Assembly (NCBI GenBank): GCA_017623435.1
Contig: JAGAPD010000019.1
Span: forward strand, 22,410-86,409
DNA length: 64,000 nt
DNA from: Clostridia bacterium
Lineage (GTDB): Bacteria; Bacillota; Clostridia; Christensenellales; Pumilibacteraceae
Reading direction: 5' to 3'
Shown: positions 27,134-36,478 of the stretch, in pieces
How positions within the stretch are numbered: the stretch's first letter is position 1
How the letters are laid out: each line of letters opens with the position of its first letter
Notes under the pieces: generated by a model
Told to the model about the DNA's origin: nothing
The model's database searches: none
Seen by the model: only the letters and a program-made list of their open reading frames with translations
Position numbers and translations under genes: made by a program

Positions 27134-27174
27134 ATTGTAACATACGCCAAACAAAAAATCAATCGTTTGGCGTA
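27134..27174 (-). promoter_or_regulatory. promoter with flanking inverted-repeat operator
   Basis: Minus-strand TTGATT (27157-27162), 17 bp, TACAAT (27134-27139). The -35 lies in the 12-bp centre of a perfect inverted repeat TACGCCAAAC (27143-27152)/GTTTGGCGTA (27165-27174), a probable repressor site for the isomerase gene. Confidence 0.7.
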
Positions 27175-27186
27175 GTTTAAAGTAAT

Positions 27187-27777
27187 TTATTCTTCTTTTT
27201 TCTCTATATCAATTTTTTCGTTATTTTTCTTTCTGATAAAGTAAGCAAACGTTCTTACGTCCGTAAGATATCCTCTTGAAAGACAATGAATAAGAAGTTC
27301 TTCCACTACTGCCAAGAAGGACACGACGGCAATCGCTATACAAAAGGGCGTGAGTGCGTCGATAATCATACTGAACGGGATAAGGAAAATCATCAATCCC
27401 GACAGCTTGTTAAGGTAAGTGTGTAGCGACGGAAGGTGGCGGTATTTAACAAACGCCAAAACGTACACGACTGCGCGTAAAACCAAAATGGTGATTACCG
27501 CAAACCATATCCATCTGGGAAGTTTCTTCCACAAAATAGGGAAAACTCTGAAAAGCATTACCGCGTAAAACAACAAGTCCGCAACTGAATCAAGACGCGC
27601 GCCTAATTCGCTCGTACTGTTAGTTTTCCTCGCCAAATACCCGTCAACGACGTCGGTCAGTCCGCATAGCGAATACACGACGTAAAACAGCACGGACAAC
27701 GGCTCGATAAAAATAAGCCATAGCGTCCCTGCTATTCTCGTTAGCGTTATGTAATTTGGCAAGTGTTTGAATTTCAT
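27187..27777 (-). CDS. CDP-alcohol phosphatidyltransferase family protein
   Basis: 196 residues with about five membrane segments. The full family signature D-x2-DG-x2-AR-x8-G-x3-D-x3-D is present near 44-66 (DVVDGYLAR, then GARLDSVAD). It joins a CDP-activated lipid to an alcohol in phospholipid synthesis; whether the product is phosphatidylglycerol phosphate, cardiolipin or another cannot be decided. It lies 20 bp downstream of the epimerase gene and shares its promoter. The C-terminus is charged (RKKNNEKIDIEKKEE). Confidence 0.85.
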   Translation of the reverse strand: MKFKHLPNYITLTRIAGTLWLIFIEPLSVLFYVVYSLCGLTDVVDGYLARKTNSTSELGARLDSVADLLFYAVMLFRVFPILWKKLPRWIWFAVITILVLRAVVYVLAFVKYRHLPSLHTYLNKLSGLMIFLIPFSMIIDALTPFCIAIAVVSFLAVVEELLIHCLSRGYLTDVRTFAYFIRKKNNEKIDIEKKEE

Positions 27778-27797
27778 TTACTAAGATCTTTTCTCCT

Positions 27798-28457
27798 TTA
27801 TTTTATAGCCTCACGAAGAGTGGCAATGCCTTCGCTTAAATTTCCGCAAAACACGGACGAAGTTCCTGCAACGAAAATGTTTGCGCCGGCGTCACTCATA
27901 AGGCGCGCGTTTGCAAAACTGACGTTACCGTCCACCTCGATTTCGATATTTTGGTAATTTTTTTCGTCCAAAAATCGACGCGTTTTTTCTATCTTTTCAA
28001 TGCTACCTTCAACCAGCTTTTGCCCTGCAAAACCGGGGTTTACGGTCATTACCAGCACTCCGTCAATAAGGTCTAAGACGTCACTAAACACGCTGAAATC
28101 GGTTACAGGCTTAATCGCTACGAAAGCTTTCGCTCCCCTGTCCTTGATCTTTTTAAGGGCAATGTTAAGATTGTTAGTAGACTCGTAATGAATGGATACG
28201 ATATCGCCCTCACCAAAGCAAAACCAGTCCAGCTTTTCTTCTGGATTTTCAATCATAAGGTGAATATCCACGGGAATAGAGCAGTTTTTCTTGACCTGTT
28301 TTATAAAGTCAGTACCCAAAGTGTAATTGGGCACGAACACTCCGTCCATAACGTCCACGTGTAAATATTCTATCTTCTCTTTTTCAAACGCTGACAGTTG
28401 CTTTCCCATTTCAAAAAAGTCGCAACACATCAAAGAAGGAGATATTTTCTTTTCCAT
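27798..28457 (-). CDS. ribulose/allulose-phosphate 3-epimerase family protein
   Basis: 219 residues, a ribulose-phosphate-binding TIM barrel: KISPSLMCCDF at the N-terminus, HVDVMDGVFVPN (about 33-44), VDIHLMIENP (about 64), MTVNPGFAGQ (about 136) and IEVDGNVSF (about 172). The ISPSLMC opening and EVDG wording look closer to D-allulose-6-phosphate 3-epimerase (AlsE) than to housekeeping Rpe, which usually begins IAPSIL. Neighbouring sugar isomerase genes fit either role. Confidence 0.8.
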   Translation of the reverse strand: MEKKISPSLMCCDFFEMGKQLSAFEKEKIEYLHVDVMDGVFVPNYTLGTDFIKQVKKNCSIPVDIHLMIENPEEKLDWFCFGEGDIVSIHYESTNNLNIALKKIKDRGAKAFVAIKPVTDFSVFSDVLDLIDGVLVMTVNPGFAGQKLVEGSIEKIEKTRRFLDEKNYQNIEIEVDGNVSFANARLMSDAGANIFVAGTSSVFCGNLSEGIATLREAIK

Positions 28458-28470
28458 ACACTACCCTTTA

Positions 28471-28499
28471 ATTATAATTTTAGTCGTTAAAACAGTCAA
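28471..28499 (-). promoter_or_regulatory. promoter of the epimerase-phosphatidyltransferase operon
   Basis: Minus-strand TTGACT (28494-28499), 17 bp, TATAAT (28471-28476), 13 nt before the start. Confidence 0.75.
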
Positions 28500-28551
28500 A
28501 CGAATAACCGTCACTTTGTAACTTTTTACCAAATTTTTACATTTCTATAAC

Positions 28552-28581
28552 AAAACGACACGTAACGTTATGCGCCGTTTT
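28552..28581 (-). terminator. AC|GT-centred 30-bp element after the M20 peptidase
   Basis: Halves AAAACGACACGTAAC and GTTATGCGCCGTTTT; the right half is identical to that at 51543-51557. The stem is imperfect in the middle. Confidence 0.6.
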
Positions 28582-28588
28582 TGTTTTT

Positions 28589-30037
28589 TTAGCAATATAA
28601 TAATAAGCGCATATAGAACTCAACGGACTTGTAAACCGTTTCAAGCGGTACTCGTTCGTCGTTGCCGTGAATAGTTGCGCGTTCCTCGTTAGTGAGCGCC
28701 ATAGGCGAGAAACGGTAAACTTTGTCGCTGATTTTTCCGTAGTGACGAGAGTCTGAGCAAGCCACCATCAAATACGGCGAAACGACTACGCCCTCAAAAG
28801 TTTGCGCAACTGCGCTTGCCACCGTCTTATACTCCTCGCAAGCCGTAGTCGACTCACGCGACGGAGCGACGGCGTAAAGCATTTTGATAGAAACCTTTTT
28901 ATCCGCGATCGTCTTTTTCGCGCGTGAAAGCACGGTATAGGGTGTGTCGCCACCGATAATGCGGAAGTTAGCCACCATTTTTGCATCAGGAGGAAGAACG
29001 TTACGCGCCTTACTTCCCTCCATTTGCGTAAACGCACAAGTCGTACGCATAAGCGCGTTCATCTCGCCACCCTTTTTCTTCGCCACAGAATTCAAGATAG
29101 GCTTAAATAACCACAAGTTAGCAAAAATGAATTTGTAGCCGAAAGAAGAATGACGGCCAAGCGTGTCAAACATTTCCTTGACGGGTTTAGTAAAGCGGAA
29201 AGGATAGGGATTATTTTCCATTCTCACGCACGCATTAGAAAGTCGGCCTATGCCCGTGTGCGCAGGCGGAGCGGACGCGTGTCCACCGCCACTACTTGCC
29301 TCAAACAAAAGGTCCATCATACCCTTTTCGGCAATACCGATAAGTGCGCATTTTTTCTTTACGCCCGGGAAAACGTTTTGCACCACAGCGCCACCTTCAT
29401 CCAAAACGAAGGCAGGCGTTATATGCCGTTTTTCAAAAACCTCAATAATTTCCTGCGCTCCCGTGCCTGCAATTTCCTCGTTGCCAGAGAACGCTAAGTA
29501 TACGTCGCGCATAGGCATAAAGCCGTCGCAAAGCAAAGTTTCGCAAGCCTGCATAATGGCGTTGAGCGAAATTTTGGTATCCAGAGTCCCTCTGCCCCAA
29601 AGAACGCCGTCCACTATTTCTCCACCAAACGGATGCTTTTTCCAATCCTTTTCGTTTGCAGGTACGACGTCGTAATGCGCCATAAACACGGCAGGATCGC
29701 CCTCTTCAGCACCCTTGATTTTAAACAGTAACGCGCGCTCGCCTACCTTTTCGTACTCGCCCCTTTCGGCAAGCATAGGAAAGCGTTCGCGAAGTAGCGA
29801 TTCAAACTGATCAAACTGTTCGTTTTCCTCTTCTTCCTTGTCGCGCGAAGAAACGGTACGCAGTTTTACCATATCCTGCAAGTCCTTAACCGCCTTTTCC
29901 TTGTCAAAGTCAACGGGCTCGCCAGGCGCAATTACCGTTTTTTTAGGATTGAATGCAAGCGTGCGGATAAGCAGTACAAGTATAAGCAAAGCAAACGCGC
30001 CTGCAACTCCTATAATTACGTAAAGCCACCAATCCAT
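28589..30037 (-). CDS. M20-family metallopeptidase, membrane-anchored
   Basis: 482 residues from the ATG at 30037 (AAGGAG); the longer frame to 30073 lacks a site. A single N-terminal membrane helix (about 3-27) anchors the protein. The M20 dizinc centre is complete: FMAHYDVVPA (His near 119), GRGTLDTK (Asp near 150), SGNEEIAG (Glu pair near 183), DEGGAV (near 209) and a C-terminal IHGNDERV. The dimerisation domain lies between (GGGHASAPPAHTG). It resembles carboxypeptidase S/PM20D1-type enzymes cleaving small peptides or N-acyl amino acids. It follows pfkA after a terminator, with no clear promoter of its own. Confidence 0.85.
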   Translation of the reverse strand: MDWWLYVIIGVAGAFALLILVLLIRTLAFNPKKTVIAPGEPVDFDKEKAVKDLQDMVKLRTVSSRDKEEEENEQFDQFESLLRERFPMLAERGEYEKVGERALLFKIKGAEEGDPAVFMAHYDVVPANEKDWKKHPFGGEIVDGVLWGRGTLDTKISLNAIMQACETLLCDGFMPMRDVYLAFSGNEEIAGTGAQEIIEVFEKRHITPAFVLDEGGAVVQNVFPGVKKKCALIGIAEKGMMDLLFEASSGGGHASAPPAHTGIGRLSNACVRMENNPYPFRFTKPVKEMFDTLGRHSSFGYKFIFANLWLFKPILNSVAKKKGGEMNALMRTTCAFTQMEGSKARNVLPPDAKMVANFRIIGGDTPYTVLSRAKKTIADKKVSIKMLYAVAPSRESTTACEEYKTVASAVAQTFEGVVVSPYLMVACSDSRHYGKISDKVYRFSPMALTNEERATIHGNDERVPLETVYKSVEFYMRLLLYC

Positions 30038-30065
30038 ATTTTTCTCCTTATCTAAAAGACAAAAA

Positions 30066-30094
30066 GAGAGCATATCAAAAAATGGTACGCTCTC
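30066..30094 (-). terminator. terminator of pfkA
   Basis: Minus-strand GAGAGC...GCTCTC with an AT-rich 17-nt loop, followed by TTTTTG. Confidence 0.75.
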
Positions 30095-30104
30095 GTTCGT
30101 TTTA

Positions 30105-31064
30105 TTATCTAGCTACGATACCTGCAAGCTCGTACAAGTCCGTACGGAACTTTCTGGGAATAGAAAGTCCTTCGTGAATGTCGATATCAAATACTTCGTT
30201 ATCCTTAATACCGATAATGCGGTTGCCGATACCCTTTTCAAGAAGCTGTACGGCGCGCGCACCAAAGCAAGTACCAAGATAACGGTCCTGATGCGTGGGC
30301 GAGCCACCGCGCTGAATGTGACCGAGAACGGACGCCCTAATGTCGAGGTTGGTCTTTTCGGTGAGCATTTTCGCAAGGTCGTCAGCCTTACCTGCGCCCT
30401 CTGCCAAAACTACGATACCGCTTCTCTTACCGCTCGCACGGAAATCCATAAGCTTTTGAACGATTTCCTCGTTCGTGAGTTTCATTTCAGGAACGATAAT
30501 GACTTCAGCGCCACCGCCGATACCAGCGTAAAGCGCAAGGTCACCGCAATGACGGCCCATAACTTCGATTATGGAAATGCGCTCGTGCGAGGACATAGTG
30601 TCACGAATTTTATCAATAGATTCCAAAATAGTATTCGTTGCAGTATCAAAACCAAGCGTAAAGTCGGTGTATGCAAGATCGTTATCAATCGTACCGGGTA
30701 CGCCGATGGTGGGGAAACCTTTTTCGCTCAAAACCTTTGCGCCTCTGAACGAACCGTCACCGCCGATAACGATAAGGCCTTCAATGCCTTCCTTTTTAAG
30801 ATTATCAAAGCCTTGTTGCTGTCCTTCGGGCGTAAGGAATTCAAGACATCTTGCCGTGCGGAGAATAGTACCGCCACGCTGAATAATATCAGAAACGCTA
30901 CGAAGTCCCATGGGGATAAAACGGCCCTCCAAAAGTCCTGCGTAACCGCGTTCAATACCAACGACTTCCATACCTGCGCAAATACCGCATCTTACCGCCG
31001 CGCGAATCGCAGCGTTCATACCGGGCGCGTCACCACCGCTAGTTAAAATACCAATCTTCTTCAT
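30105..31064 (-). CDS. pfkA: 6-phosphofructokinase
   Basis: 319 residues, exactly the bacterial ATP-PFK length. Motifs: ILTSGGDAPGMNAAIRA (6-22), IGGDGSFRGA (about 101), PGTIDNDLAYTDFTLGFDTA (about 122), VMGRHCGDLALYAG (about 168), AEGAGKA (about 221) and ILGHIQRGGSPT-like VLGHIQRGGSPTHQD (about 244). GGDGS with Gly at 104 indicates ATP rather than PPi as phosphate donor. It is the committing step of glycolysis. Its own promoter is at 31096-31123, although it follows dnaE as in many Clostridia. Confidence 0.97.
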   Translation of the reverse strand: MKKIGILTSGGDAPGMNAAIRAAVRCGICAGMEVVGIERGYAGLLEGRFIPMGLRSVSDIIQRGGTILRTARCLEFLTPEGQQQGFDNLKKEGIEGLIVIGGDGSFRGAKVLSEKGFPTIGVPGTIDNDLAYTDFTLGFDTATNTILESIDKIRDTMSSHERISIIEVMGRHCGDLALYAGIGGGAEVIIVPEMKLTNEEIVQKLMDFRASGKRSGIVVLAEGAGKADDLAKMLTEKTNLDIRASVLGHIQRGGSPTHQDRYLGTCFGARAVQLLEKGIGNRIIGIKDNEVFDIDIHEGLSIPRKFRTDLYELAGIVAR

Positions 31065-31095
31065 AGTAATACCTCTTATAGTAAATATCTAATAT

Positions 31096-31123
31096 ATTAT
31101 AGCATACAAAAAATAAAATGCAA
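31096..31123 (-). promoter_or_regulatory. promoter of pfkA
   Basis: Minus-strand TTGCAT (31118-31123), 16 bp, TATAAT (31096-31101), 32 nt before the start. Confidence 0.6.
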
Positions 31124-31168
31124 CCTTTTTGCGCCGTTTTTCGATATTTTGCGCCAAAATATTGACTT

Positions 31169-34100
31169 TTATTCCGCAATCTTTATGTTCGACTCGCCTA
31201 TAAGTCCGCAAAGCTCGGTATACATTATGGGATTGACGCTCGTGCTAATGCCCATTTTGTAAATCTTGTTGTCGTCAAGGTTTTTGATATACGCCTCGTC
31301 GTCACCCGGGTACGCCGACAAAATATTTCTCAGCACGTCCATAATGCTCGCGTCTTCTTCCGTAAAGGATATACATAAGCATATCTTTTTGCTTGCACCC
31401 TTTTTAACCGTGTCGTCCCACGTTTCAATGCGGTCGACCGTGATAGAAATGTTTTCGTCACGGCGACGCACTCTGCCCGTTACGGTCACAAGCTTGTCCT
31501 TAACGAAAAGCGATTTGTACTGATTGTACTTAAAGCCTGCAAGCATAAGCTCTACCGTGCCGTAAAGGTCTTCGAGCTTACCTACGCCAAACTCTTTACC
31601 CGACTTTTTCGCGAGGCGTTTGCCTTCCTCGATAATCATTCCGCCGATAGTAACCAGCGTGTCGTCGGGGATAGTGTATTCAGCCTCGCCACCCTCTTCC
31701 GTGCTTTCCGTCTTATCAAAAAGAGAGGAAATATTGTACTTGTACTTTTTAAGGTGCTCTTTGTACTGGTCGAGGGGGTGTCCCGTAAGGTAAACGCCTG
31801 CTACGTCCTTTTCGTACGCAAGCTTTTCGCTCAATTCGTACTCCTTGATATTAGGATACTCAAACTTATCGAAACTATCGTCCTGAATCATCGTAAAGAA
31901 GGAAATTTGTCCCGATGCCGTTTTGTTTCTATCACTCGCAACTCTATCCATGATTTGCTCGTACGAGGCGATAAGCACGCTACGGTTAAGCCCGAAGCAG
32001 TCGAAAGTACCTGCGTAAATAAGGCTTTGGAGCTGTTTTTTGTTGGGAATATTCTCGCCCATACGCTTAACGAACGACAAGAAATCCTTGAACTCTCCGC
32101 CCCTTTCTCTCTCTTCTACGATGCTTTCAATGGCGTCTATACCTACGTTCTTAATAGCCGCCATACCGATACGAATACCGCCGTCCTCTACCGAAAATTC
32201 GGCTACGGAGCGGTTGATTGAGGGCGGTTTTACCTCAAATCCGCGGTCTTTGAGATAGCCAAGATAGTTGGAAATTTCCTCAATGGAAGTGATACGGTTG
32301 TTAAGCACCGCAGCGATAAATTCTACCGTATAATAGCATTTTAAGTACGCGGTCTGATAGGTCAGGAAGGTGTACGCCGCCGCGTGAGATTTGTTGAACG
32401 CGTAGGATGCGAAGGTGGACATATCGTCGTAAATTTTGTTAGCGACTTCTTTACTAACACCGTTCGCAATCGCGCCCTTAATATCAACGCGGTCGTTATG
32501 CAAGCCGTTGAGGAATACTTCTCTTTCCTTCTCCATTTTTTCGTGCTTTTTCTTACTCATCATACGGCGCACTTCGTCCGCGCGTCCGAGCGAATAGCCA
32601 GCCACGTCCTGCACGATTCTCATAACTTGCTCCTGGTAAACCATTATTCCGTAGGTTACGTTGAGCGTGGGAATAAGTAGCTCGTGGTCGTACACGATTT
32701 TGTCGGGATTATGCTTGTTTTCAATGTAGATAGGTATCTTATCCATAGGGCCGGGACGGTACAAGGATATTCCTGCTATAATTTCCTCAAGCGTGGTGGG
32801 TTGAAGCTTACGCATAAAGTCCTTCATACCCTCGCTTTCAAGCTGGAATACCGCGTGAGTGTCGCCCTCGCTGATAAGCTTATAGGTGGGCTGGTCGTCG
32901 TACGACATACCCGAATAAAAGTCAATGTCAATGCCCCTCGTCTGCTTTACGTAACGGAGCGCCTTGTTAATGTCCGTTACGGTGCGTAGGCCGAGGAAGT
33001 CCATTTTAAGTAAGCCAAGCTCTTCGCACTCAATCATATTGAACTGCGTGGTAACTATATCTTCGCCCGAGCGCGCCATAGGGATATGGTCGGCAATGGG
33101 ATCGCGACAGATAATTACGCCGGCGGCGTGCATACCCGTCTGGCGAGGCATACCCTCGATTTCCATCGCTACGTCCAGAATACGACGCGTCATATAGTCG
33201 TTTTCGTACATTTCCTTAAGCTCAGGTACGATAGGACTGGGATCGTCCGGCTTTTTGGGTTTTTCCAAGCCGATAAGGTGACCTATGTGGTTCTTGCCCA
33301 TCATTTTGGGCATAAGCTTAGTGATTTTATCCGTTTCGGAGAAAGGCTGATTAAATACTCTGCCTACGTCCTTAATGGCTGCTTTGGCTGCAAGCGTACC
33401 GAAGGTTACGATCTGCGAAACGTTGGGCACGCCGTACTTACCGATTACGTACTCAATCGTGCGCTCACGCCCGTCCACGCAAAAGTCGATATCAAAATCT
33501 GGGTTAGATACACGCTCGGGGTTGAGGAAACGCTCGAAAATGAGGTCGTATTTCAAGGGATCGATTTTAGTGATACCCACGGCGTAAGCAACGATACTAC
33601 CCGCGCCACTACCACGCCCCGGTCCTACGGGAACGCCGTGCGTTTCAGACCAGTTGATAAAGTCCCAAACGATAAGGAAGTAATCGACGAATCCCATTGA
33701 ACTGATTACGCCCAGCTCGTAGTCGGCGCGCTTACGAATTTCGTCGGTAATCGTGCCGTATTTTTTTGCCAAGCCATCGTAAGTGAGCTTGCGCAAAAAG
33801 TCGTAGGGTTGCGAGCCGTCCTCGGGCACGTACGCAGGCATAAGCGGTTCTTTGGAGAAAAAGTAAGGCTCACACTTGTCCGCTACTTCCAGCGTGTTTA
33901 CGATACTGTCCTGAAGGTTACCGAAAAGCTCGCTCATCTCGTCGCCACTTTTAAGGTAAAACTCTTTTGTGGGGAAATATCCGCCGTCGTCAAGCGATTC
34001 TTGCGACAAGCCGTCGCTATCGTTAAGCTCTTCGGGCGACATCGTGGTGCGGAAGGAAATGCATTGAAGCACCTTTTGCGCAAACGCGTCGCGCTTGTTA

Positions 34101-34780
34101 AGGTAATGCACGTCGTTGGTCGCAACCAGCTTTATTCCGTTTCTACGCGCGATATCCACGAGGTACGGAAGTACCACCTTTTGGTCGCGGATATTATGGT
34201 CCTGAATTTCTATGTAATAGTCGTCGCCAAAAAGATTTTTGTATCTTTGGACGATTTGCTCCGCCTCGTCGAACTTGTTGTGAAGAAGCGCCTGCGGAAG
34301 CTCGCCTGCTAAACACGCGGACAGGCACACCAGCCCTTCGGCGTGCTGGGAAAGGTGCTTAAAGTCGGTACGGGGCTTATAGTAAAGTCCGTCAACGTAA
34401 GCCTCGGACACCAGCTTTATGAGGTTTTTGTAGCCCGTGATGTTTTTTGCAAGCAAAACGATATGGTTATACTTGGGCATCTTACCGCCCTGCGTGGTCT
34501 TGACAGACATATCTTCCGTCATATACAGCTCGCATCCGATAATGGGCTTAACCTTAAAAGGTCTTCTTTCGGCAATAAAGCGGAAGGGATCTGCCTCGGG
34601 ATCGGTATGCTTAATTGCCGCTTTTACGAATTCAAGCACGCCGTACATATTGCCGTGGTCGGTGATTGCTACCGCCGGCATACCCAGCTCGTCACAACGC
34701 TTAAAAATCTTGGAAATACGCGTAGCGCCGTCAAGCAAGCTGTATTCGGTATGGACGTGAAGGTGTACGAATTTTTCCAT
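31169..34780 (-). CDS. dnaE: DNA polymerase III alpha subunit
   Basis: 1203 residues, full length. N-terminal PHP domain (HLHVHTEYSLLDGATRISKI, then VAITDHGNMYGV); catalytic PDFDIDFC near 432 and later GPGRGSGAGSIVAY near 386; the palm and fingers follow, then a helix-hairpin-helix region and a C-terminal OB fold (about 1010-1090, TVTGRVRRRDENISI). Its ATG overlaps the whiA stop as TAATG. It is the E. coli-type DnaE rather than PolC. The PHP ligands look intact, so it may keep proofreading activity. Confidence 0.97.
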   Translation of the reverse strand: MEKFVHLHVHTEYSLLDGATRISKIFKRCDELGMPAVAITDHGNMYGVLEFVKAAIKHTDPEADPFRFIAERRPFKVKPIIGCELYMTEDMSVKTTQGGKMPKYNHIVLLAKNITGYKNLIKLVSEAYVDGLYYKPRTDFKHLSQHAEGLVCLSACLAGELPQALLHNKFDEAEQIVQRYKNLFGDDYYIEIQDHNIRDQKVVLPYLVDIARRNGIKLVATNDVHYLNKRDAFAQKVLQCISFRTTMSPEELNDSDGLSQESLDDGGYFPTKEFYLKSGDEMSELFGNLQDSIVNTLEVADKCEPYFFSKEPLMPAYVPEDGSQPYDFLRKLTYDGLAKKYGTITDEIRKRADYELGVISSMGFVDYFLIVWDFINWSETHGVPVGPGRGSGAGSIVAYAVGITKIDPLKYDLIFERFLNPERVSNPDFDIDFCVDGRERTIEYVIGKYGVPNVSQIVTFGTLAAKAAIKDVGRVFNQPFSETDKITKLMPKMMGKNHIGHLIGLEKPKKPDDPSPIVPELKEMYENDYMTRRILDVAMEIEGMPRQTGMHAAGVIICRDPIADHIPMARSGEDIVTTQFNMIECEELGLLKMDFLGLRTVTDINKALRYVKQTRGIDIDFYSGMSYDDQPTYKLISEGDTHAVFQLESEGMKDFMRKLQPTTLEEIIAGISLYRPGPMDKIPIYIENKHNPDKIVYDHELLIPTLNVTYGIMVYQEQVMRIVQDVAGYSLGRADEVRRMMSKKKHEKMEKEREVFLNGLHNDRVDIKGAIANGVSKEVANKIYDDMSTFASYAFNKSHAAAYTFLTYQTAYLKCYYTVEFIAAVLNNRITSIEEISNYLGYLKDRGFEVKPPSINRSVAEFSVEDGGIRIGMAAIKNVGIDAIESIVEERERGGEFKDFLSFVKRMGENIPNKKQLQSLIYAGTFDCFGLNRSVLIASYEQIMDRVASDRNKTASGQISFFTMIQDDSFDKFEYPNIKEYELSEKLAYEKDVAGVYLTGHPLDQYKEHLKKYKYNISSLFDKTESTEEGGEAEYTIPDDTLVTIGGMIIEEGKRLAKKSGKEFGVGKLEDLYGTVELMLAGFKYNQYKSLFVKDKLVTVTGRVRRRDENISITVDRIETWDDTVKKGASKKICLCISFTEEDASIMDVLRNILSAYPGDDEAYIKNLDDNKIYKMGISTSVNPIMYTELCGLIGESNIKIAE

Positions 34781-35697
34781 TAGTCATTCTCCTCTTTGAT
34801 TTTTTGAGCTATTTCGCCCAGTTTGTTGAGCCTGTTTTTAAGCGTGCTTTTGCTCAGCCCTAAATAGTCGGCTAAATACGAAAAGCTTTCGTCGGGAAAC
34901 TCAAGTCTTGCCTTTGCAACGGCTTGAAGTTTTTCGGGGAGTGACGCCAGTCCAACCTTTTTCTCGATATAACGTATGCTTTCGTTTTGACGGACGGACG
35001 CGTTTACCGTCTTTGAAATGTTCGCAATTTCGCAGTTCGTTCTACGGTTAGTATCACGGCGGAATTGACGGATTATCGACTCGGAATTCAGTTCAAGCAT
35101 AGCCTCCGACGCGCCCATAAGCGCAAGCGCGTCACTAACGCCCTCAACGTCTTTGATGTAGACGACGTGTTTTTCCTTTCTCTCCGTAAGTCGCGCCTTT
35201 ATTCCAAAGCGCTTCATAATTTTTAAGATATCTTCCGCCAGCGTTTTGCTACTGGGTGCAATTTCAAGGTGGTATCCTCCGTTAAGCGACATACTACCTG
35301 CGCCTAAAAACGCACCGCGAAGATAGTTAACCGCGCAACAGTCCTCCTTAATCAGAGGGGTACGTATGCCCCTTTCAACGACCAACTCGCCCTCCTCACT
35401 CTTTGAAAAGATGCCCAGCCAAGCAAGAGCAGGAAGGAGCTTTTCGCCCGATAAAACGAGGTTGCCCGACTTCATTTCCGCCTTTACTCCGTCACCGAAA
35501 AGGTCACAAAGCACGGCTTTTATTTTTTTAGGGAACGCCTTAGTCGGCACGGACAAGGTCACTTTCATTCCGCCACGCGAAAAAATCAGCGAACCGCAGG
35601 TGTGCACTATCGCTGATAAAAATGCGCGCTTACAACAGTCCGTACTGAACGAAAGCGCAGATATTTCGTTTTTTGCACAAAGCGAATATCCGTCCAT
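34780..35697 (-). CDS. whiA: sporulation/cell-division regulator WhiA
   Basis: 305 residues from the ATG at 35697 (AAGGA site overlapping the end of the PHP gene); the longer frame to 35793 runs into that gene. N-terminal LAGLIDADG-like homing-endonuclease fold (DCCKRAFLSAIVHTCGSL about 23-40; CCAVNYLRGAFLGAGSMSL about 115). C-terminal HTH (about 245-300: LEFPDESFSYLADYLGLSKS, then LKNRLNKLGEIA). WhiA acts in cell division and morphology in Firmicutes and Actinobacteria. Confidence 0.93.
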   Translation of the reverse strand: MDGYSLCAKNEISALSFSTDCCKRAFLSAIVHTCGSLIFSRGGMKVTLSVPTKAFPKKIKAVLCDLFGDGVKAEMKSGNLVLSGEKLLPALAWLGIFSKSEEGELVVERGIRTPLIKEDCCAVNYLRGAFLGAGSMSLNGGYHLEIAPSSKTLAEDILKIMKRFGIKARLTERKEKHVVYIKDVEGVSDALALMGASEAMLELNSESIIRQFRRDTNRRTNCEIANISKTVNASVRQNESIRYIEKKVGLASLPEKLQAVAKARLEFPDESFSYLADYLGLSKSTLKNRLNKLGEIAQKIKEEND

Positions 35698-35698
35698 T

Positions 35699-36478
35699 TT
35701 AGTCCTTATAAAGCCCCTTTTTCTTTCTACTTCTGAACTTTGGTAATTTTTCCCAGTTTGCAATTTGCTCGAAGGGAATTCCCAGTCTTTCAATGACCGC
35801 CATAGGCACGGAAAAATCGCCTACGCGGTTTGACGAGTGCGCGTCGGAGTTGCAAATAAAAATTATGCCCTCTTGTGCCATTTTTTCAAGGTCGCTATCC
35901 TTCATAGACACGCGTTTTCCGTTAAGTTCAACGTACGTGCCGTAGTGCTTACACGCGCGCGCGACCTCTACCGCGTCCGCTTTAATGGCGTGATTTATGT
36001 GCGACACGATATCAATATCGTATTTTTCAAGCGCTTTGATATAAGCGTCCGTATTTCGCTTAATTAGCTTTGCCGAGCTTTTAGTTTCACTACTTCCAAA
36101 CAAGAAGTTGGGAAGGAAAAACTTCGCCATATCCGACGGGCGATCGGGCATTACGAACTTGTGATATCCGCAGATAACGAGGTCAAGATTGTCCATATCG
36201 CTTGGCAAAATGTCTGCTTTCCCAAAACGCGAGCTAAGATTAGTTTCCAGCCCAAGATAGATTTTTATCTGAGGGTATTTTTCTCTGACCTTTTGGGTAT
36301 CGGCGTGCATATATTTCCAGTCCATATGGCGCACGTTATACATCATATGGCGAAAGCCGTGGTCGGTAATCGCCACTTCCTTCAAGCCTATTTCTACGGC
36401 GCGCTGAACGTTTTCTTCAATCGTTCCGTGTCCGTGCGAATAGATGGTATGCGTATGATAGTCGCCCCAAAATGCCAT
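35699..36478 (-). CDS. PHP-domain phosphoesterase-like protein
   Basis: 259 residues, YcdX/histidinol-phosphatase type. Metal ligands: GDYHTHTIYSHGHGTIEE (5-22), AITDHGF (about 37-43), YLGLETNL (about 74), HINHAIKADA (about 161) and NSDAHSSNRVG (about 210). The gene lies between murB and whiA, a conserved Clostridia position, with its start overlapping the murB stop. Substrate not known. Confidence 0.85.
   Translation of the reverse strand: MAFWGDYHTHTIYSHGHGTIEENVQRAVEIGLKEVAITDHGFRHMMYNVRHMDWKYMHADTQKVREKYPQIKIYLGLETNLSSRFGKADILPSDMDNLDLVICGYHKFVMPDRPSDMAKFFLPNFLFGSSETKSSAKLIKRNTDAYIKALEKYDIDIVSHINHAIKADAVEVARACKHYGTYVELNGKRVSMKDSDLEKMAQEGIIFICNSDAHSSNRVGDFSVPMAVIERLGIPFEQIANWEKLPKFRSRKKKGLYKD

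Noticed and set aside
31130..31165. GGCGCAAAA direct repeats after dnaE as a terminator
   Set aside because: They are direct, not inverted, so no stem forms; no terminator could be called for dnaE.
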